DNA from: an uncultured Agitococcus sp.
GTDB taxonomy: Bacteria > Pseudomonadota > Gammaproteobacteria > Pseudomonadales > Moraxellaceae
Direction of reading: 5' to 3'
NCBI RefSeq assembly: GCF_937920075.1
Contig: NZ_CALETI010000008.1
Span: forward strand, 1-15,918
Length of the DNA stretch: 15,918 nucleotides
Below are positions 8,658 to 15,918 of this stretch, one piece after another. The first letter of the stretch is position 1. Every line of letters starts with the position of its first letter. The notes under the pieces were generated by a model. The model was given only the letters and a program-made list of their open reading frames with translations, searched no databases and had not been told where the DNA came from. Position numbers and translations under genes: made by a program.

Positions 8658-8792
8658 AAAGATTTATTATTGCAAATCTTGCAACACTATATGCACTTTT
8701 CTTGTATAGCTCTTTGTCATAAAACCAAGTACATTGCTCGGTTATTGTTTTTTCTTTGCATGGCTGCTATTGAAATTTTAAGAGGGGTTGTT
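8658..8792. promoter_or_regulatory. Upstream region of the efflux operon with tandem TTGCAA palindromes
   Basis: This 135-nt gap separates recB from the adaptor gene. It contains TTGCAAATCTTGCAA at 8670-8684, two copies of a 6-bp self-complementary word separated by 3 nt, which could be a repressor site. TTGTCA at 8714-8719 resembles a -35 box, but no convincing -10 lies at the right distance. No terminator hairpin is seen after recB. The functional reading is speculative. Confidence 0.25.
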
Positions 8793-9962
8793 ATGCGTTT
8801 ATCTTTATCACATCAAACTGTTCTGCAATTAAGCTTATTAAGTATTAGCATGGTACTTGTTGCTTGCAACAAAGCTCCTCAAGGTGCAGCACCTGCGGGT
8901 ATGCCTCAAATGCCACCACCCGAAGTCGCGGTCGTGACCGTAAAAGCTCAAAATGTACCTGTTTTATTTGAATATAGTGCGCAAGTGGCGGCGTCAAAAG
9001 ACAGTGAAATTCGGGCGCGTGTATCAGGTATTTTATTAAAACGGCACTTTCAAGAAGGTCAGGCCGTTCAAGCTGGGCAAGCCTTGTTTTCTTTAGATGC
9101 TGCTCCTTACGAGGCCGCTTTAGCGACTTTAGAAGCGCAATTAAGCAGCGCACAAGCACGTTTGGCACAAGCTGAGCGTAATTTAACCCGTGTTAAGCCT
9201 TTGTTTGAACAAAAAGTAGTTGCCCAAAAAGATTATGACGATGCCATTTCTGCTGTGCAAATAGCACAAGCAGAGGTAAAAACAGCTCAAGCCCAAATTA
9301 AACAAGCGCGTTTAAATGTTAGCTATACCCAAATTACTGCCCCCGTTTCAGGTTTAGTGGGACGTACCCAAAAAAATGAAGGCACATACATCAGTGGCTC
9401 AGATATTTTGTTAACCACGATCAGCCAAGTAAATCCCATTTATGTCTATTTTGGCTTACCTGATATTCAGCAACAAAAAATTAATAGTTTAACGGCCGCA
9501 GGTTTATATCAAGCACCACAACATAATCAATATCAAGCCAAGCTCAAATTAGCGGATGGCAGTGTTTATGCCAATACAGGCCAAGTGACCTTTAGTGATG
9601 TCGGGGTTAATCCCAGTACAGGCACTACCGAAACTCGTGCGGAGTTTACTAACCCACAACAGCAACTACGTGCAGGCCAATTTGCCCGAATTGTGTTAGA
9701 AGGTGGCCAACGTTTAAATGCGCTGACTGTTCCTCAACGTGCAGTGATTGAAGGGCCAATGGGCAAAATGGTGATGATTGTTAATAAGGAAAACAAAATT
9801 GAACCACGTCCTGTCAAGGTTGGGGAGTGGGCAACGGTGGGCAAAACTCAAGCTTGGGTGATTGATAGTGGTTTACAAACAGGTGAGCGAGTCTTGGTTG
9901 ATGGTTTATTTAAAGCCATGCCAGGTACTGTGGTAAAACCTGTTGAAGCCGCAGGAGAATAA
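8793..9962 (+). CDS. RND efflux periplasmic adaptor lipoprotein (AcrA/MexA family)
   Basis: This encodes a 389-residue membrane fusion protein that bridges an inner-membrane RND pump to an outer-membrane channel. The frame is open further upstream, but the ATG at 8793 is chosen because AGAGGGG (8781-8787) sits 5 nt before it and because it gives a proper lipoprotein signal: a hydrophobic stretch ending in the lipobox LVAC, with Cys25 as the lipidation site. A lipoyl half-motif (about 66-103, SEIRARVSGILLKRHFQEGQ) precedes an Ala/Gln-rich alpha-helical hairpin (about 104-175), then the second lipoyl half (ITAPVSGLVGRTQ, from 181), a beta-barrel region and a membrane-proximal domain (from about 310). 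Length matches AcrA. The pump gene follows after 3 nt. Substrate cannot be deduced. Confidence 0.93.
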   Translation: MRLSLSHQTVLQLSLLSISMVLVACNKAPQGAAPAGMPQMPPPEVAVVTVKAQNVPVLFEYSAQVAASKDSEIRARVSGILLKRHFQEGQAVQAGQALFSLDAAPYEAALATLEAQLSSAQARLAQAERNLTRVKPLFEQKVVAQKDYDDAISAVQIAQAEVKTAQAQIKQARLNVSYTQITAPVSGLVGRTQKNEGTYISGSDILLTTISQVNPIYVYFGLPDIQQQKINSLTAAGLYQAPQHNQYQAKLKLADGSVYANTGQVTFSDVGVNPSTGTTETRAEFTNPQQQLRAGQFARIVLEGGQRLNALTVPQRAVIEGPMGKMVMIVNKENKIEPRPVKVGEWATVGKTQAWVIDSGLQTGERVLVDGLFKAMPGTVVKPVEAAGE

Positions 9963-9965
9963 ACC

Positions 9966-12900
9966 GTGTTAGCACGTTTTTTTATTAATCGACCCGTCTT
10001 TGCGATGGTGTTATCGATCTTTATTATGTTGGCTGGTTTGGCTGCCATGCGCAATCTGCCAATCGCCCAATATCCCGAAATCGCTCCACCTGTTATTCAA
10101 GTCACGGCTGTTTACCCAGGTGCATCCGCAGAAGTCGTAGAACAAACCGTTGCAGCGCCCTTAGAAAATCAAATTAATGGCGTAGATGATATGTTGTACA
10201 TGAGTTCAACATCTACATCACAAGGGGTGACGACAATTAGTATCACCTTTGAAATTGGTACTAACCCTGATCAAGCTGCCCAAAACGTTAATAATTTAGT
10301 AAAACAAGCAGAAGCGCGTTTACCGCAAGAAGTGCGTCGCCAAGGGGTAACGGTGACCAAAGGTTCGTCAAGCTTTTTGCAAGTGGTAGCCTTTTATTCG
10401 CCTGATGGCCGTTATGATGACATGTACACCAGTAACTATGTCACGCTAAACGTTTTAGATGCGCTTAAACGAGTGAAAGGCACAACCAATGTGCAAATTT
10501 TTGGTGCTAAAGATTACGCCATGCGTATTTGGCTCAAACCTGATCGTTTAGCCCAATTAAAACTGACCACTCAAGAAATTGTCGCCGCGATTAATGAGCA
10601 AAATGGCCAGTTTGCTGCTGGTAAAATTGGTCAACAGCCAACCAATCAAGGCCAAGAATTGGTTTATACCATTACCACCAAAGGTCGTTTATCCGAAGCG
10701 AGCGAATTTGAAAATATTTTATTGCGTACCAACAGTGACGGCTCAGCCCTACGTTTAAAAGATGTGGCGCGTGTCGAATTGGGAGCCAAAGATTATGACT
10801 TTGTTGGTCGAATCAACGGCAAACCAGCCACTTTAGTCGGTATCTTTTTACAACCTAGTGCTAATGCTTTAGAAGTGGGTGATAACGTCAAACAAACCTT
10901 AGCGCAATTATCAACACGTTTCCCACAAGGATTAAGTTACTCTATTCCCTATGACACCACTCGTTTTGTAGAAGTGTCGATTCGTGAAGTATTAAAAACC
11001 CTTGGCGAAGCGATGGTCTTAGTGTTTTTAGTGGTTTTTGTTTTTTTACAAAATTGGCGTGCTACTTTAATTCCAACCTTAGCTGTGCCTGTGTCATTAA
11101 TTGGTACGTTTGCAGGGCTTTATTTATTGGGCTATTCGATTAACACCTTAACCTTATTTGGTATGGTGTTGGCGATTGGTATTGTCGTTGATGACGCGAT
11201 TGTGGTGCTCGAAAACGTTGAGCGGATTATGCACGAAGAGCATTTATCAGCCTACGATGCGGCAGTCAAAGCCATGCATGAAGTGACCAGTCCAATTATC
11301 GCCATTGTCTTAGTATTATGTGCGGTATTTGTGCCAATTGCTTTTTTAGGAGGCTTAACAGGTGAGTTATATCGCCAGTTTGCAGTAACTATTTCTATTG
11401 CTGTCGTCATTTCAGGGATTGTCGCCTTAACCTTAACTCCCTCTTTGTGTGTCATGATTTTAAAGCGTGAACACAAAACTGTAGGTGGCGTATTTCAAGC
11501 ATTTAATCGGGTTTTTGAACGAATCACTCATCACTATGTGGGTGGTGTCACATGGATGATTCGTCGTGGTGCGATTGCTGCTTTATTATTTATAGGCATG
11601 GTGGCGGTGACAGTGGGTTTATGGAAAATCACCCCGACGAGCTTAGTGCCAGACGAAGACCAAGGTTATTACATCAGTGCGGTGATTTTGCCTGATGGTG
11701 CAACCTTACAGCGTACCGATAAAGTTGTCCAAGAAGTCCTACAAATTATGAAAAGTAATCCAGCCAATCAAGATGTGGTTGCTTTTACAGGTTTTGATTT
11801 TTTGGGTGGCGGTTTCCGCAATAATGCAGCAACGATTTTTGTTACCCAAAAACATTGGGATGAACGTCAAGTCAGCACCCAACAATTAGTCGGTGAGCTG
11901 TTTATGAAAACCGCACACATCAAAGAAGCACTTGTTTTAGCCTTTAATCCACCACCTATCATGGGTTTAGGCCAAGCAGGTGGTTTTGAGTTTTATATTC
12001 AAAATCGTGGCGAGGGTGGTGCGGCTAAATTAGCAGAAGTCATGGGACAATTTATGGCGGCTGCGAATCAAAACAAAAACTTAGGCGGTGTACAAACCTT
12101 ATGGCGTGCAAATAGCCCACAGTTGCGTGTTGATGTTGATCGTGAAAAAGCACATGCCATGGGTGTAGATTTGAATAATGTCTATGGCACTTTGGCCGCA
12201 ACCTTAGGCGCTTATTATGTCAACGACTTTAATAAATATGGTCGTACATGGCAGGTATTAATGAGTGCCGAACCCAGTTATCGGGCAAAACCTGATGATA
12301 TTGGCCAAGTGTGGGTGCGCTCTGACAAGGGCGAAATGATTCCATTATCTGCTTTAGTCACAGTTAATTACAGTGCAGGGCCAGATACGCTAGACCGTTT
12401 TAATAATTTGCCTGCGGTGAAATTATTTGGTCAAGGGGCAATGGGTGTTAGTTCTGGTCAAGCAATTGCCGAAGTCGAAGCGGTGGCCAATAAAGTCTTA
12501 CCCAGTGATTTTAGCTATGACTGGGGTGGTGCTTCTTACCAAGAAAAACAAGTCAGTAATGCCTCAACCATTGCCCTCGTATTAGGTGCAGTGATGGTGT
12601 TTTTGATTTTGGCGGCGTTATATGGTCAATGGTCATTACCGATTGCGGTATTATTAGCCTTACCGTTTGGTATCTTTGGTGCTTTAGCGGCAGTTTGGGG
12701 ACGTGGTTTTACCAATGACGTTTATTTTCAAATTGGTTTAGTGACCTTGTTGGGCTTAGCGGCAAAAAACGCCATTCTGATTGTTGAATATGCCATTCTC
12801 AAAAAAGACGAAGGTTTATCAACTGCCGCCTCAGCCGTAGAAGCCGCACGTTTACGTTTTCGCCCAATTTTAATGACTTCTTTAGCCTTTATTTTAGGGG

Positions 12901-13142
12901 TATTACCATTAGCCATTAGTCATGGAGCAGGAGCGGGCGCACGTCAATCGGTGGGTACAGGGGTCATGGGTGGTATGATGGCGGCAACTTTCTTAGCCAT
13001 TTTCTTTGTGCCAACGTTTTTTAAATGGTTAGTTGATCGCCGTTTGTCCGAAAAGCGTACTGCCAAAGAAATTCATGATGAAGCAGCAAAACATCAGCAT
13101 GAACTAGAGCAAAAACCTAAAGTCATGGATGGCGAAGCCTAA
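9966..13142 (+). CDS. RND multidrug efflux pump, HAE1 family (AcrB-like)
   Basis: This encodes 1058 residues, close to AcrB (1049), a trimeric inner-membrane proton antiporter. It starts with GTG, supported by AGGAGA (9953-9958) 7 nt upstream and by the family N-terminus LARFFINRPVFAMVLSIF. The first transmembrane helix leads into the conserved YPEIAPPVIQVTAVYPGA segment of the porter domain. The proton-relay residues are present: Asp409 and Asp410 in TM4 (GIVVDDAIVVLENVER) and Lys934 in TM10 (GLAAKNAILIVEYA), equivalent to AcrB Asp407, Asp408 and Lys940. A second porter half begins around DEDQGYYISAVILPDGATLQRT. The C-terminus is a charged cytoplasmic tail. The protein appears intact. It needs an outer-membrane factor, but none is encoded beside it, so it probably shares a TolC/OprM-type channel encoded elsewhere. 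Drug range is unknown. Confidence 0.95.
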   Translation: MLARFFINRPVFAMVLSIFIMLAGLAAMRNLPIAQYPEIAPPVIQVTAVYPGASAEVVEQTVAAPLENQINGVDDMLYMSSTSTSQGVTTISITFEIGTNPDQAAQNVNNLVKQAEARLPQEVRRQGVTVTKGSSSFLQVVAFYSPDGRYDDMYTSNYVTLNVLDALKRVKGTTNVQIFGAKDYAMRIWLKPDRLAQLKLTTQEIVAAINEQNGQFAAGKIGQQPTNQGQELVYTITTKGRLSEASEFENILLRTNSDGSALRLKDVARVELGAKDYDFVGRINGKPATLVGIFLQPSANALEVGDNVKQTLAQLSTRFPQGLSYSIPYDTTRFVEVSIREVLKTLGEAMVLVFLVVFVFLQNWRATLIPTLAVPVSLIGTFAGLYLLGYSINTLTLFGMVLAIGIVVDDAIVVLENVERIMHEEHLSAYDAAVKAMHEVTSPIIAIVLVLCAVFVPIAFLGGLTGELYRQFAVTISIAVVISGIVALTLTPSLCVMILKREHKTVGGVFQAFNRVFERITHHYVGGVTWMIRRGAIAALLFIGMVAVTVGLWKITPTSLVPDEDQGYYISAVILPDGATLQRTDKVVQEVLQIMKSNPANQDVVAFTGFDFLGGGFRNNAATIFVTQKHWDERQVSTQQLVGELFMKTAHIKEALVLAFNPPPIMGLGQAGGFEFYIQNRGEGGAAKLAEVMGQFMAAANQNKNLGGVQTLWRANSPQLRVDVDREKAHAMGVDLNNVYGTLAATLGAYYVNDFNKYGRTWQVLMSAEPSYRAKPDDIGQVWVRSDKGEMIPLSALVTVNYSAGPDTLDRFNNLPAVKLFGQGAMGVSSGQAIAEVEAVANKVLPSDFSYDWGGASYQEKQVSNASTIALVLGAVMVFLILAALYGQWSLPIAVLLALPFGIFGALAAVWGRGFTNDVYFQIGLVTLLGLAAKNAILIVEYAILKKDEGLSTAASAVEAARLRFRPILMTSLAFILGVLPLAISHGAGAGARQSVGTGVMGGMMAATFLAIFFVPTFFKWLVDRRLSEKRTAKEIHDEAAKHQHELEQKPKVMDGEA

Positions 13143-13145
13143 GTA

Positions 13146-13168
13146 GGGGCAACCCTTGTGGTTGCCCT
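13146..13168 (+). terminator. First hairpin after the RND pump gene
   Basis: GGGCAACC (13147-13154) and GGTTGCCC (13160-13167) form an 8-bp GC-rich stem with a 5-nt loop, extended by a G-T pair. It starts 4 nt after the pump stop codon. The downstream sequence TAAAGTG has no U-tract, so alone it would be a poor intrinsic terminator; it may instead protect the mRNA 3' end or act together with the next hairpin. Confidence 0.5.
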
Positions 13169-13187
13169 AAAGTGTTTATCAATGACT

Positions 13188-13217
13188 AAGGCAACCTTAA
13201 TGGTTGCCTTTTTTATT
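13188..13217 (+). terminator. Rho-independent terminator of the efflux operon
   Basis: A perfect 9-bp stem AAGGCAACC (13188-13196) / GGTTGCCTT (13202-13210) with a 5-nt TTAAT loop is followed by a T-rich tract (six Ts at 13209-13214, then ATT). This is a standard intrinsic terminator and separates the efflux operon from pssA. It shares the GGCAACC/GGTTGCC stem core with the hairpin just upstream. Confidence 0.85.
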
Positions 13218-13318
13218 AAAAATCTTCCTGTAGTCTGTAACATCGCCCTAAATTGCACATCTAAAACAACAAAGCCATAGCACCAAAACTAAATGCTGTT
13301 TATCATTAGGCTCTTTAC

Positions 13319-14161
13319 ATGTTTGCCAAAAAAGAGTTCCAAGGTATGCAACATAAGCCGACAGATGAACAGGATGATGATTACAGCGGTATCACCTTCG
13401 AGGTTGTAGAAGAAGAAGCCAATGCTGATGGTAAAAAAGTGCGTAATAAAGGTATTTATTTATTACCCAACCTTTTTACCACAGCCGCTTTATTTTCGGG
13501 CTTTTACGCCATCATCGCCTCAATGCAAGGACGATTTGAGCCAGCCGCAATCGCGATTTTCTGTGCAGCTTTATTTGATGGTATGGATGGTCGTGTTGCA
13601 CGTATGACCAATACCCAAAGTGCTTTTGGTGAGCAATATGACTCTTTATCCGACTTAGTCTCTTTTGGTGTTGCGCCTGCTATTTTGGTATTTAGTTGGA
13701 GCTTACATGCTTTAGGTAAAATTGGTTGGATTTGTGCTTTTATTTATACGGTAAGTGCGGCCTTTCGCCTAGCGCGTTTTAACGTACAAATTGGCAGTGT
13801 TGATAAGCGTTATTTTATTGGTTTAGCCAGCCCTTTAGCCGCAGCGATTATTGCTAGTATGGTTTGGGCAGGCACAGATAATCAAATTCCTAGAGATATG
13901 CGTGAAATTGCCATTGCAGCCTCAGTAATTACCGTATTTACAGGCTTTTTAATGGTTAGCAACTTTAAGTTTTACAGCTTTAAAGAATTAGACCGTAGCC
14001 GTGTGCCATTTGCCATGATGTTACCTGTCGTTTTAGTCATGGGCATTGTGACATATGACTTACCGATTGGTTTATTAGCGGTATCCGTTGTGTATGCCTC
14101 ATCGGCACCGTTAACGGCTTTATTTAACAAATTACGCCCCCAAAAATCGACCGCATCATAA
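13319..14161 (+). CDS. pssA: CDP-diacylglycerol-serine O-phosphatidyltransferase (class II)
   Basis: The product joins CDP-diacylglycerol and serine to give phosphatidylserine, the precursor of phosphatidylethanolamine, in the inner membrane. It has 280 residues with a hydrophilic, acidic N-terminal tail of about 45 residues, then some six to eight hydrophobic segments. The CDP-alcohol phosphotransferase signature is complete: Asp90-Gly91-x2-Ala94-Arg95-x8-Gly104-x3-Asp108-x3-Asp112 (DGRVAR ... GEQYDSLSD). The flanking SDLVSFGVAPA and AFRLARFN segments are typical of PssA rather than phosphatidylglycerophosphate synthase. This integral-membrane type differs from the peripheral PLD-type PssA of E. 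coli. The start may be the ATG at 13319 or the ATG at 13346; neither has a strong ribosome binding site. The upstream 13218-13318 shows no convincing promoter. Confidence 0.92.
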   Translation: MFAKKEFQGMQHKPTDEQDDDYSGITFEVVEEEANADGKKVRNKGIYLLPNLFTTAALFSGFYAIIASMQGRFEPAAIAIFCAALFDGMDGRVARMTNTQSAFGEQYDSLSDLVSFGVAPAILVFSWSLHALGKIGWICAFIYTVSAAFRLARFNVQIGSVDKRYFIGLASPLAAAIIASMVWAGTDNQIPRDMREIAIAASVITVFTGFLMVSNFKFYSFKELDRSRVPFAMMLPVVLVMGIVTYDLPIGLLAVSVVYASSAPLTALFNKLRPQKSTAS

Positions 14162-14187
14162 GCATTCACGGGGGCAAGGAGATAAAA

Positions 14188-15186
14188 ATGTTAATCAAAC
14201 ATTCCTCTGAGTCCCCATTAAGCAGTGAAATCACCCCAGAAACCATCTACCATCAACGCCGAGATTTGCTCAAAAGTCTAGGTTATATCGGTGTCGGTTC
14301 TTTATTACTACCACAAGCTTACGCTGCACCAGTCTATCAATCGGCTGCCGAACGAGCCAATGCGCCTGTTTGGTTAAAACAAAAAATTGCCACTCGCAAA
14401 TTACAAGCTAACAGTACAGGCGAAGAGTTAACCCCCTACGACTCAGTCAGTACCTATAATAACTTTTATGAATTTGGTTTGGATAAAAGTGACCCTGCCG
14501 AAAAAGCTGATAGTCTAAAAACCGAACCTTGGACAGTCACCGTTGAAGGTTTATGCAATAAAACAGGCACATTCACCTTAGAAGACATCCTTAAACCACA
14601 TGCTCTTGAAGATCGTATTTATCGTTTTCGTTGTGTTGAAGCATGGTCAATGGTTGTCCCTTGGTTGGGCTTTCCTTTAGCAGATTTAATTAAACGTTTT
14701 GAGCCAAAAACAGAAGCAAAATATATCGAATTCATCACCCTTGTCGATAAAAAGCAATTTCCCAATCAAAGTACACGAGCCTTAGATTGGCCATATGTAG
14801 AAGGATTACGTTTAGACGAAGCAATGAATCCTTTAGCATTAATGGCGGTTGGTGTTTATGGACGCAGTCTTCCTGCACAAAATGGTGCGCCTTTACGACT
14901 GATTGTGCCGTGGAAATATGGTTTTAAAAGTATTAAATCCATTGTCAAAATCCGCTTTACTGCCACTCAGCCAAAAACCACATGGGCAATGATGGCACCC
15001 CGTGAATATGGCTTTTATGCCAATGTTAATCCTGCTGTTGACCATCCACGCTGGTCACAAGCTCGCGAGCGACGACTGCCCGCTAGTATATTTAATCCTA
15101 ATTGGCGACCAACTTTAGCGTTTAATGGATATAGTAAAGAAGTCGCCGCTATGTATCGTAACATGGACTTAAGGCAGTATTTTTAA
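14188..15186 (+). CDS. msrP: Protein-methionine-sulfoxide reductase catalytic subunit MsrP
   Basis: This molybdopterin enzyme (formerly YedY) reduces methionine sulfoxide in oxidised periplasmic proteins. It has 332 residues against 334 in E. coli. The N-terminus is a Tat signal: twin arginine Arg24-Arg25 in QRRDLLK, a hydrophobic stretch, and a cleavage-type QAYA-AP around residue 46, consistent with export of the folded, cofactor-loaded protein. Cys149 in FRCVEAWSMVVPW is the expected molybdenum ligand. Other family blocks are YNNFYEFG, KTEPWTVTVEGL, GAPLRLIVPWKYGFKSIKSI and the C-terminal NPNWRP-containing segment. AAGGAG at 14176-14181, 6 nt before the ATG, is a strong ribosome binding site. 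It begins 26 nt after pssA and is directly followed by msrQ. Confidence 0.96.
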   Translation: MLIKHSSESPLSSEITPETIYHQRRDLLKSLGYIGVGSLLLPQAYAAPVYQSAAERANAPVWLKQKIATRKLQANSTGEELTPYDSVSTYNNFYEFGLDKSDPAEKADSLKTEPWTVTVEGLCNKTGTFTLEDILKPHALEDRIYRFRCVEAWSMVVPWLGFPLADLIKRFEPKTEAKYIEFITLVDKKQFPNQSTRALDWPYVEGLRLDEAMNPLALMAVGVYGRSLPAQNGAPLRLIVPWKYGFKSIKSIVKIRFTATQPKTTWAMMAPREYGFYANVNPAVDHPRWSQARERRLPASIFNPNWRPTLAFNGYSKEVAAMYRNMDLRQYF

Positions 15187-15789
15187 ATGGTGCTTTCTCC
15201 TAAACAACGACAGATCAGCAAAATTTTGTTGTTTATCGTCATATTGACGCCTTGTCTATGGCTAATATTTGCTGCGATGAATAATCAATTAGGAGCAGAC
15301 CCTGCCAAAAAACTGGTCGATCAAACAGGATTATGGGCAATTCAATGTTTATGGCTAAGTTTAGCGATGACACCGTTAAAAAATTGGACAGGCTCAAGTC
15401 AATGGATTCAATATCGGCGAATGACTGGTTTGTTTGCCTTTTTTTATGTGTTATTACATTTTTTAAGTTATGTATTTTTGTTATTTGGCGCACAATGGGC
15501 GTTTATTGGCCAAGAATTAACTAAACGACCCTATATCATTGTTGGTTTTACCGCGTTTGTTTTATTGATTCCCTTAGCCATTACCTCCACGGCAGGATGG
15601 CAACGGCGTTTAAAACGTCGTTGGTTAACATTGCATAAATTAGTGTATTTAGTTGCTGTGCTGGCTTTGATTCATTTTATTTGGCTAAAAAAGCTCGGTA
15701 TTTTTGCTGTTTGGCCTTATGCACTGGTTTTATTTATTTTATTTGCCGAAAGAATCAGAAGCCATTTACGCAAAAAACAGCCTTTTTAG
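15187..15789 (+). CDS. msrQ: Haem-binding membrane subunit MsrQ
   Basis: MsrQ (formerly YedZ) is an inner-membrane b-type cytochrome that passes electrons from the quinone pool or a flavin reductase to MsrP. The protein has 200 residues (E. coli 211) and about six hydrophobic helices of the ferric-reductase-like family. His91 (YVLLHFLSY), His150 (LTLHKLVYL) and His163 (ALIHFIWLKK) fall almost exactly where the E. coli haem ligands His91, His151 and His164 lie. The conserved TSTAGWQRRLKRRWLTLHK block is present. Its ATG follows the msrP stop with no gap and has no separate strong ribosome binding site, so translational coupling is likely. Confidence 0.95.
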   Translation: MVLSPKQRQISKILLFIVILTPCLWLIFAAMNNQLGADPAKKLVDQTGLWAIQCLWLSLAMTPLKNWTGSSQWIQYRRMTGLFAFFYVLLHFLSYVFLLFGAQWAFIGQELTKRPYIIVGFTAFVLLIPLAITSTAGWQRRLKRRWLTLHKLVYLVAVLALIHFIWLKKLGIFAVWPYALVLFILFAERIRSHLRKKQPF

Positions 15790-15819
15790 CTTAAAGAATA
15801 TTCGTATTGCCTATAAAGT

Positions 15820-15838
15820 AAACGGTCGATACGTTTTT
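15820..15838 (+). terminator. Possible weak terminator after msrQ
   Basis: AAACG (15820-15824) and CGTTT (15832-15836) could form a 5-bp stem with a 7-nt loop, followed by TTAT. The stem is short and AT-rich, so termination would be inefficient. The same T/A tract probably belongs to the upstream element of the next promoter. Confidence 0.25.
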
Positions 15839-15896
15839 ATATAAAAAGGTTAAGAAAGGGTTTGACAGTGTTTAATAAGGCTATATAATGCGCGTC
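15832..15896 (+). promoter_or_regulatory. Strong stable-RNA (rrn P1-like) promoter with UP-like element
   Basis: A consensus -35 TTGACA (15862-15867) and a consensus -10 TATAAT (15884-15889) are separated by 16 nt, the spacing characteristic of E. coli rrn P1 promoters. The -10 is followed by GCGCGTC, a GC-rich discriminator of the kind that gives ppGpp/DksA control. The 30 nt upstream of the -35 are very AT-rich, with a 14-bp palindrome TTTTTATATAAAAA at 15834-15847, resembling an UP element. Transcription would start near 15896. No coding frame starts in the 22 remaining bases, and no tRNA 5' end can be recognised with confidence. A rRNA or tRNA operon is expected beyond the window. Confidence 0.75.
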
Positions 15897-15918
15897 CTGA
15901 GTCGGGCATGACTAGCTA

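Noticed and set aside
8670..8792. A 41-codon N-terminal extension of the efflux adaptor from a TTG at 8670
   Set aside because: The ATG at 8793 has a strong ribosome binding site 5 nt upstream and gives a correct lipoprotein signal with lipobox LVAC; the extension would bury that signal inside the protein.
13253..13281. A pssA promoter with TTGCAC and CATAGC
   Set aside because: Both boxes match the consensus poorly (about half the positions), so the spacing alone is not enough to support it.
15906..15918. A tRNA 5' end (GCATGAC-TA-GCTA resembles an acceptor strand plus D-arm)
   Set aside because: Only 13 bases are available and the pattern does not match a tRNA family I know; the window ends before it can be judged.

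Overview
The window is a gene-dense stretch of a moderately AT-rich gammaproteobacterial chromosome in which every recognised gene lies on the + strand. Full-length RecC and RecB, a class II phosphatidylserine synthase followed by msrP-msrQ, and a likely rRNA-type promoter straight after msrQ are together suggestive of a Moraxellaceae-like (Acinetobacter relative) genome. This assignment is an inference from gene content and remembered gene order, not from a marker gene.

Region 1 (1-8657) concerns DNA defence and repair. It opens with the 3' part of a Type ISP restriction-modification gene that starts left of the window. recC follows 10 nt later. A DUF1778/GNAT toxin-antitoxin pair (tacA-tacT type), with its own consensus-like promoter and a palindromic operator, sits between recC and recB. 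recB follows 20 nt after the toxin gene and has only a weak ribosome binding site. No recD is present between or after these genes. RecB keeps all helicase motifs and the nuclease residues, so the RecBC parts look functional.

Region 2 (8658-13217) holds a periplasmic adaptor lipoprotein and an RND (HAE1/AcrB-type) pump, 3 nt apart and evidently co-transcribed. Neither an outer-membrane channel gene nor a regulator gene lies beside them. The unit ends in two successive hairpins with the same stem core; the second has a U-tract and is a good intrinsic terminator.

Region 3 (13319-15789) contains pssA (phospholipid synthesis), msrP (Tat-exported molybdopterin methionine-sulfoxide reductase) and msrQ (its haem membrane partner). 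msrP and msrQ abut exactly and form one functional unit that repairs oxidised periplasmic proteins.

Region 4 (15790-15918) contains an AT-rich tract, a TTGACA/TATAAT promoter with a 16-nt spacer and a GC-rich discriminator. This is the architecture of a stable-RNA (rrn P1-like) promoter, so a rRNA or tRNA operon is predicted just beyond the right edge.

The most notable feature is the arrangement restriction enzyme - recC - toxin/antitoxin - recB, which places an addiction-type module inside the split recBC locus. The remaining genes are ordinary.
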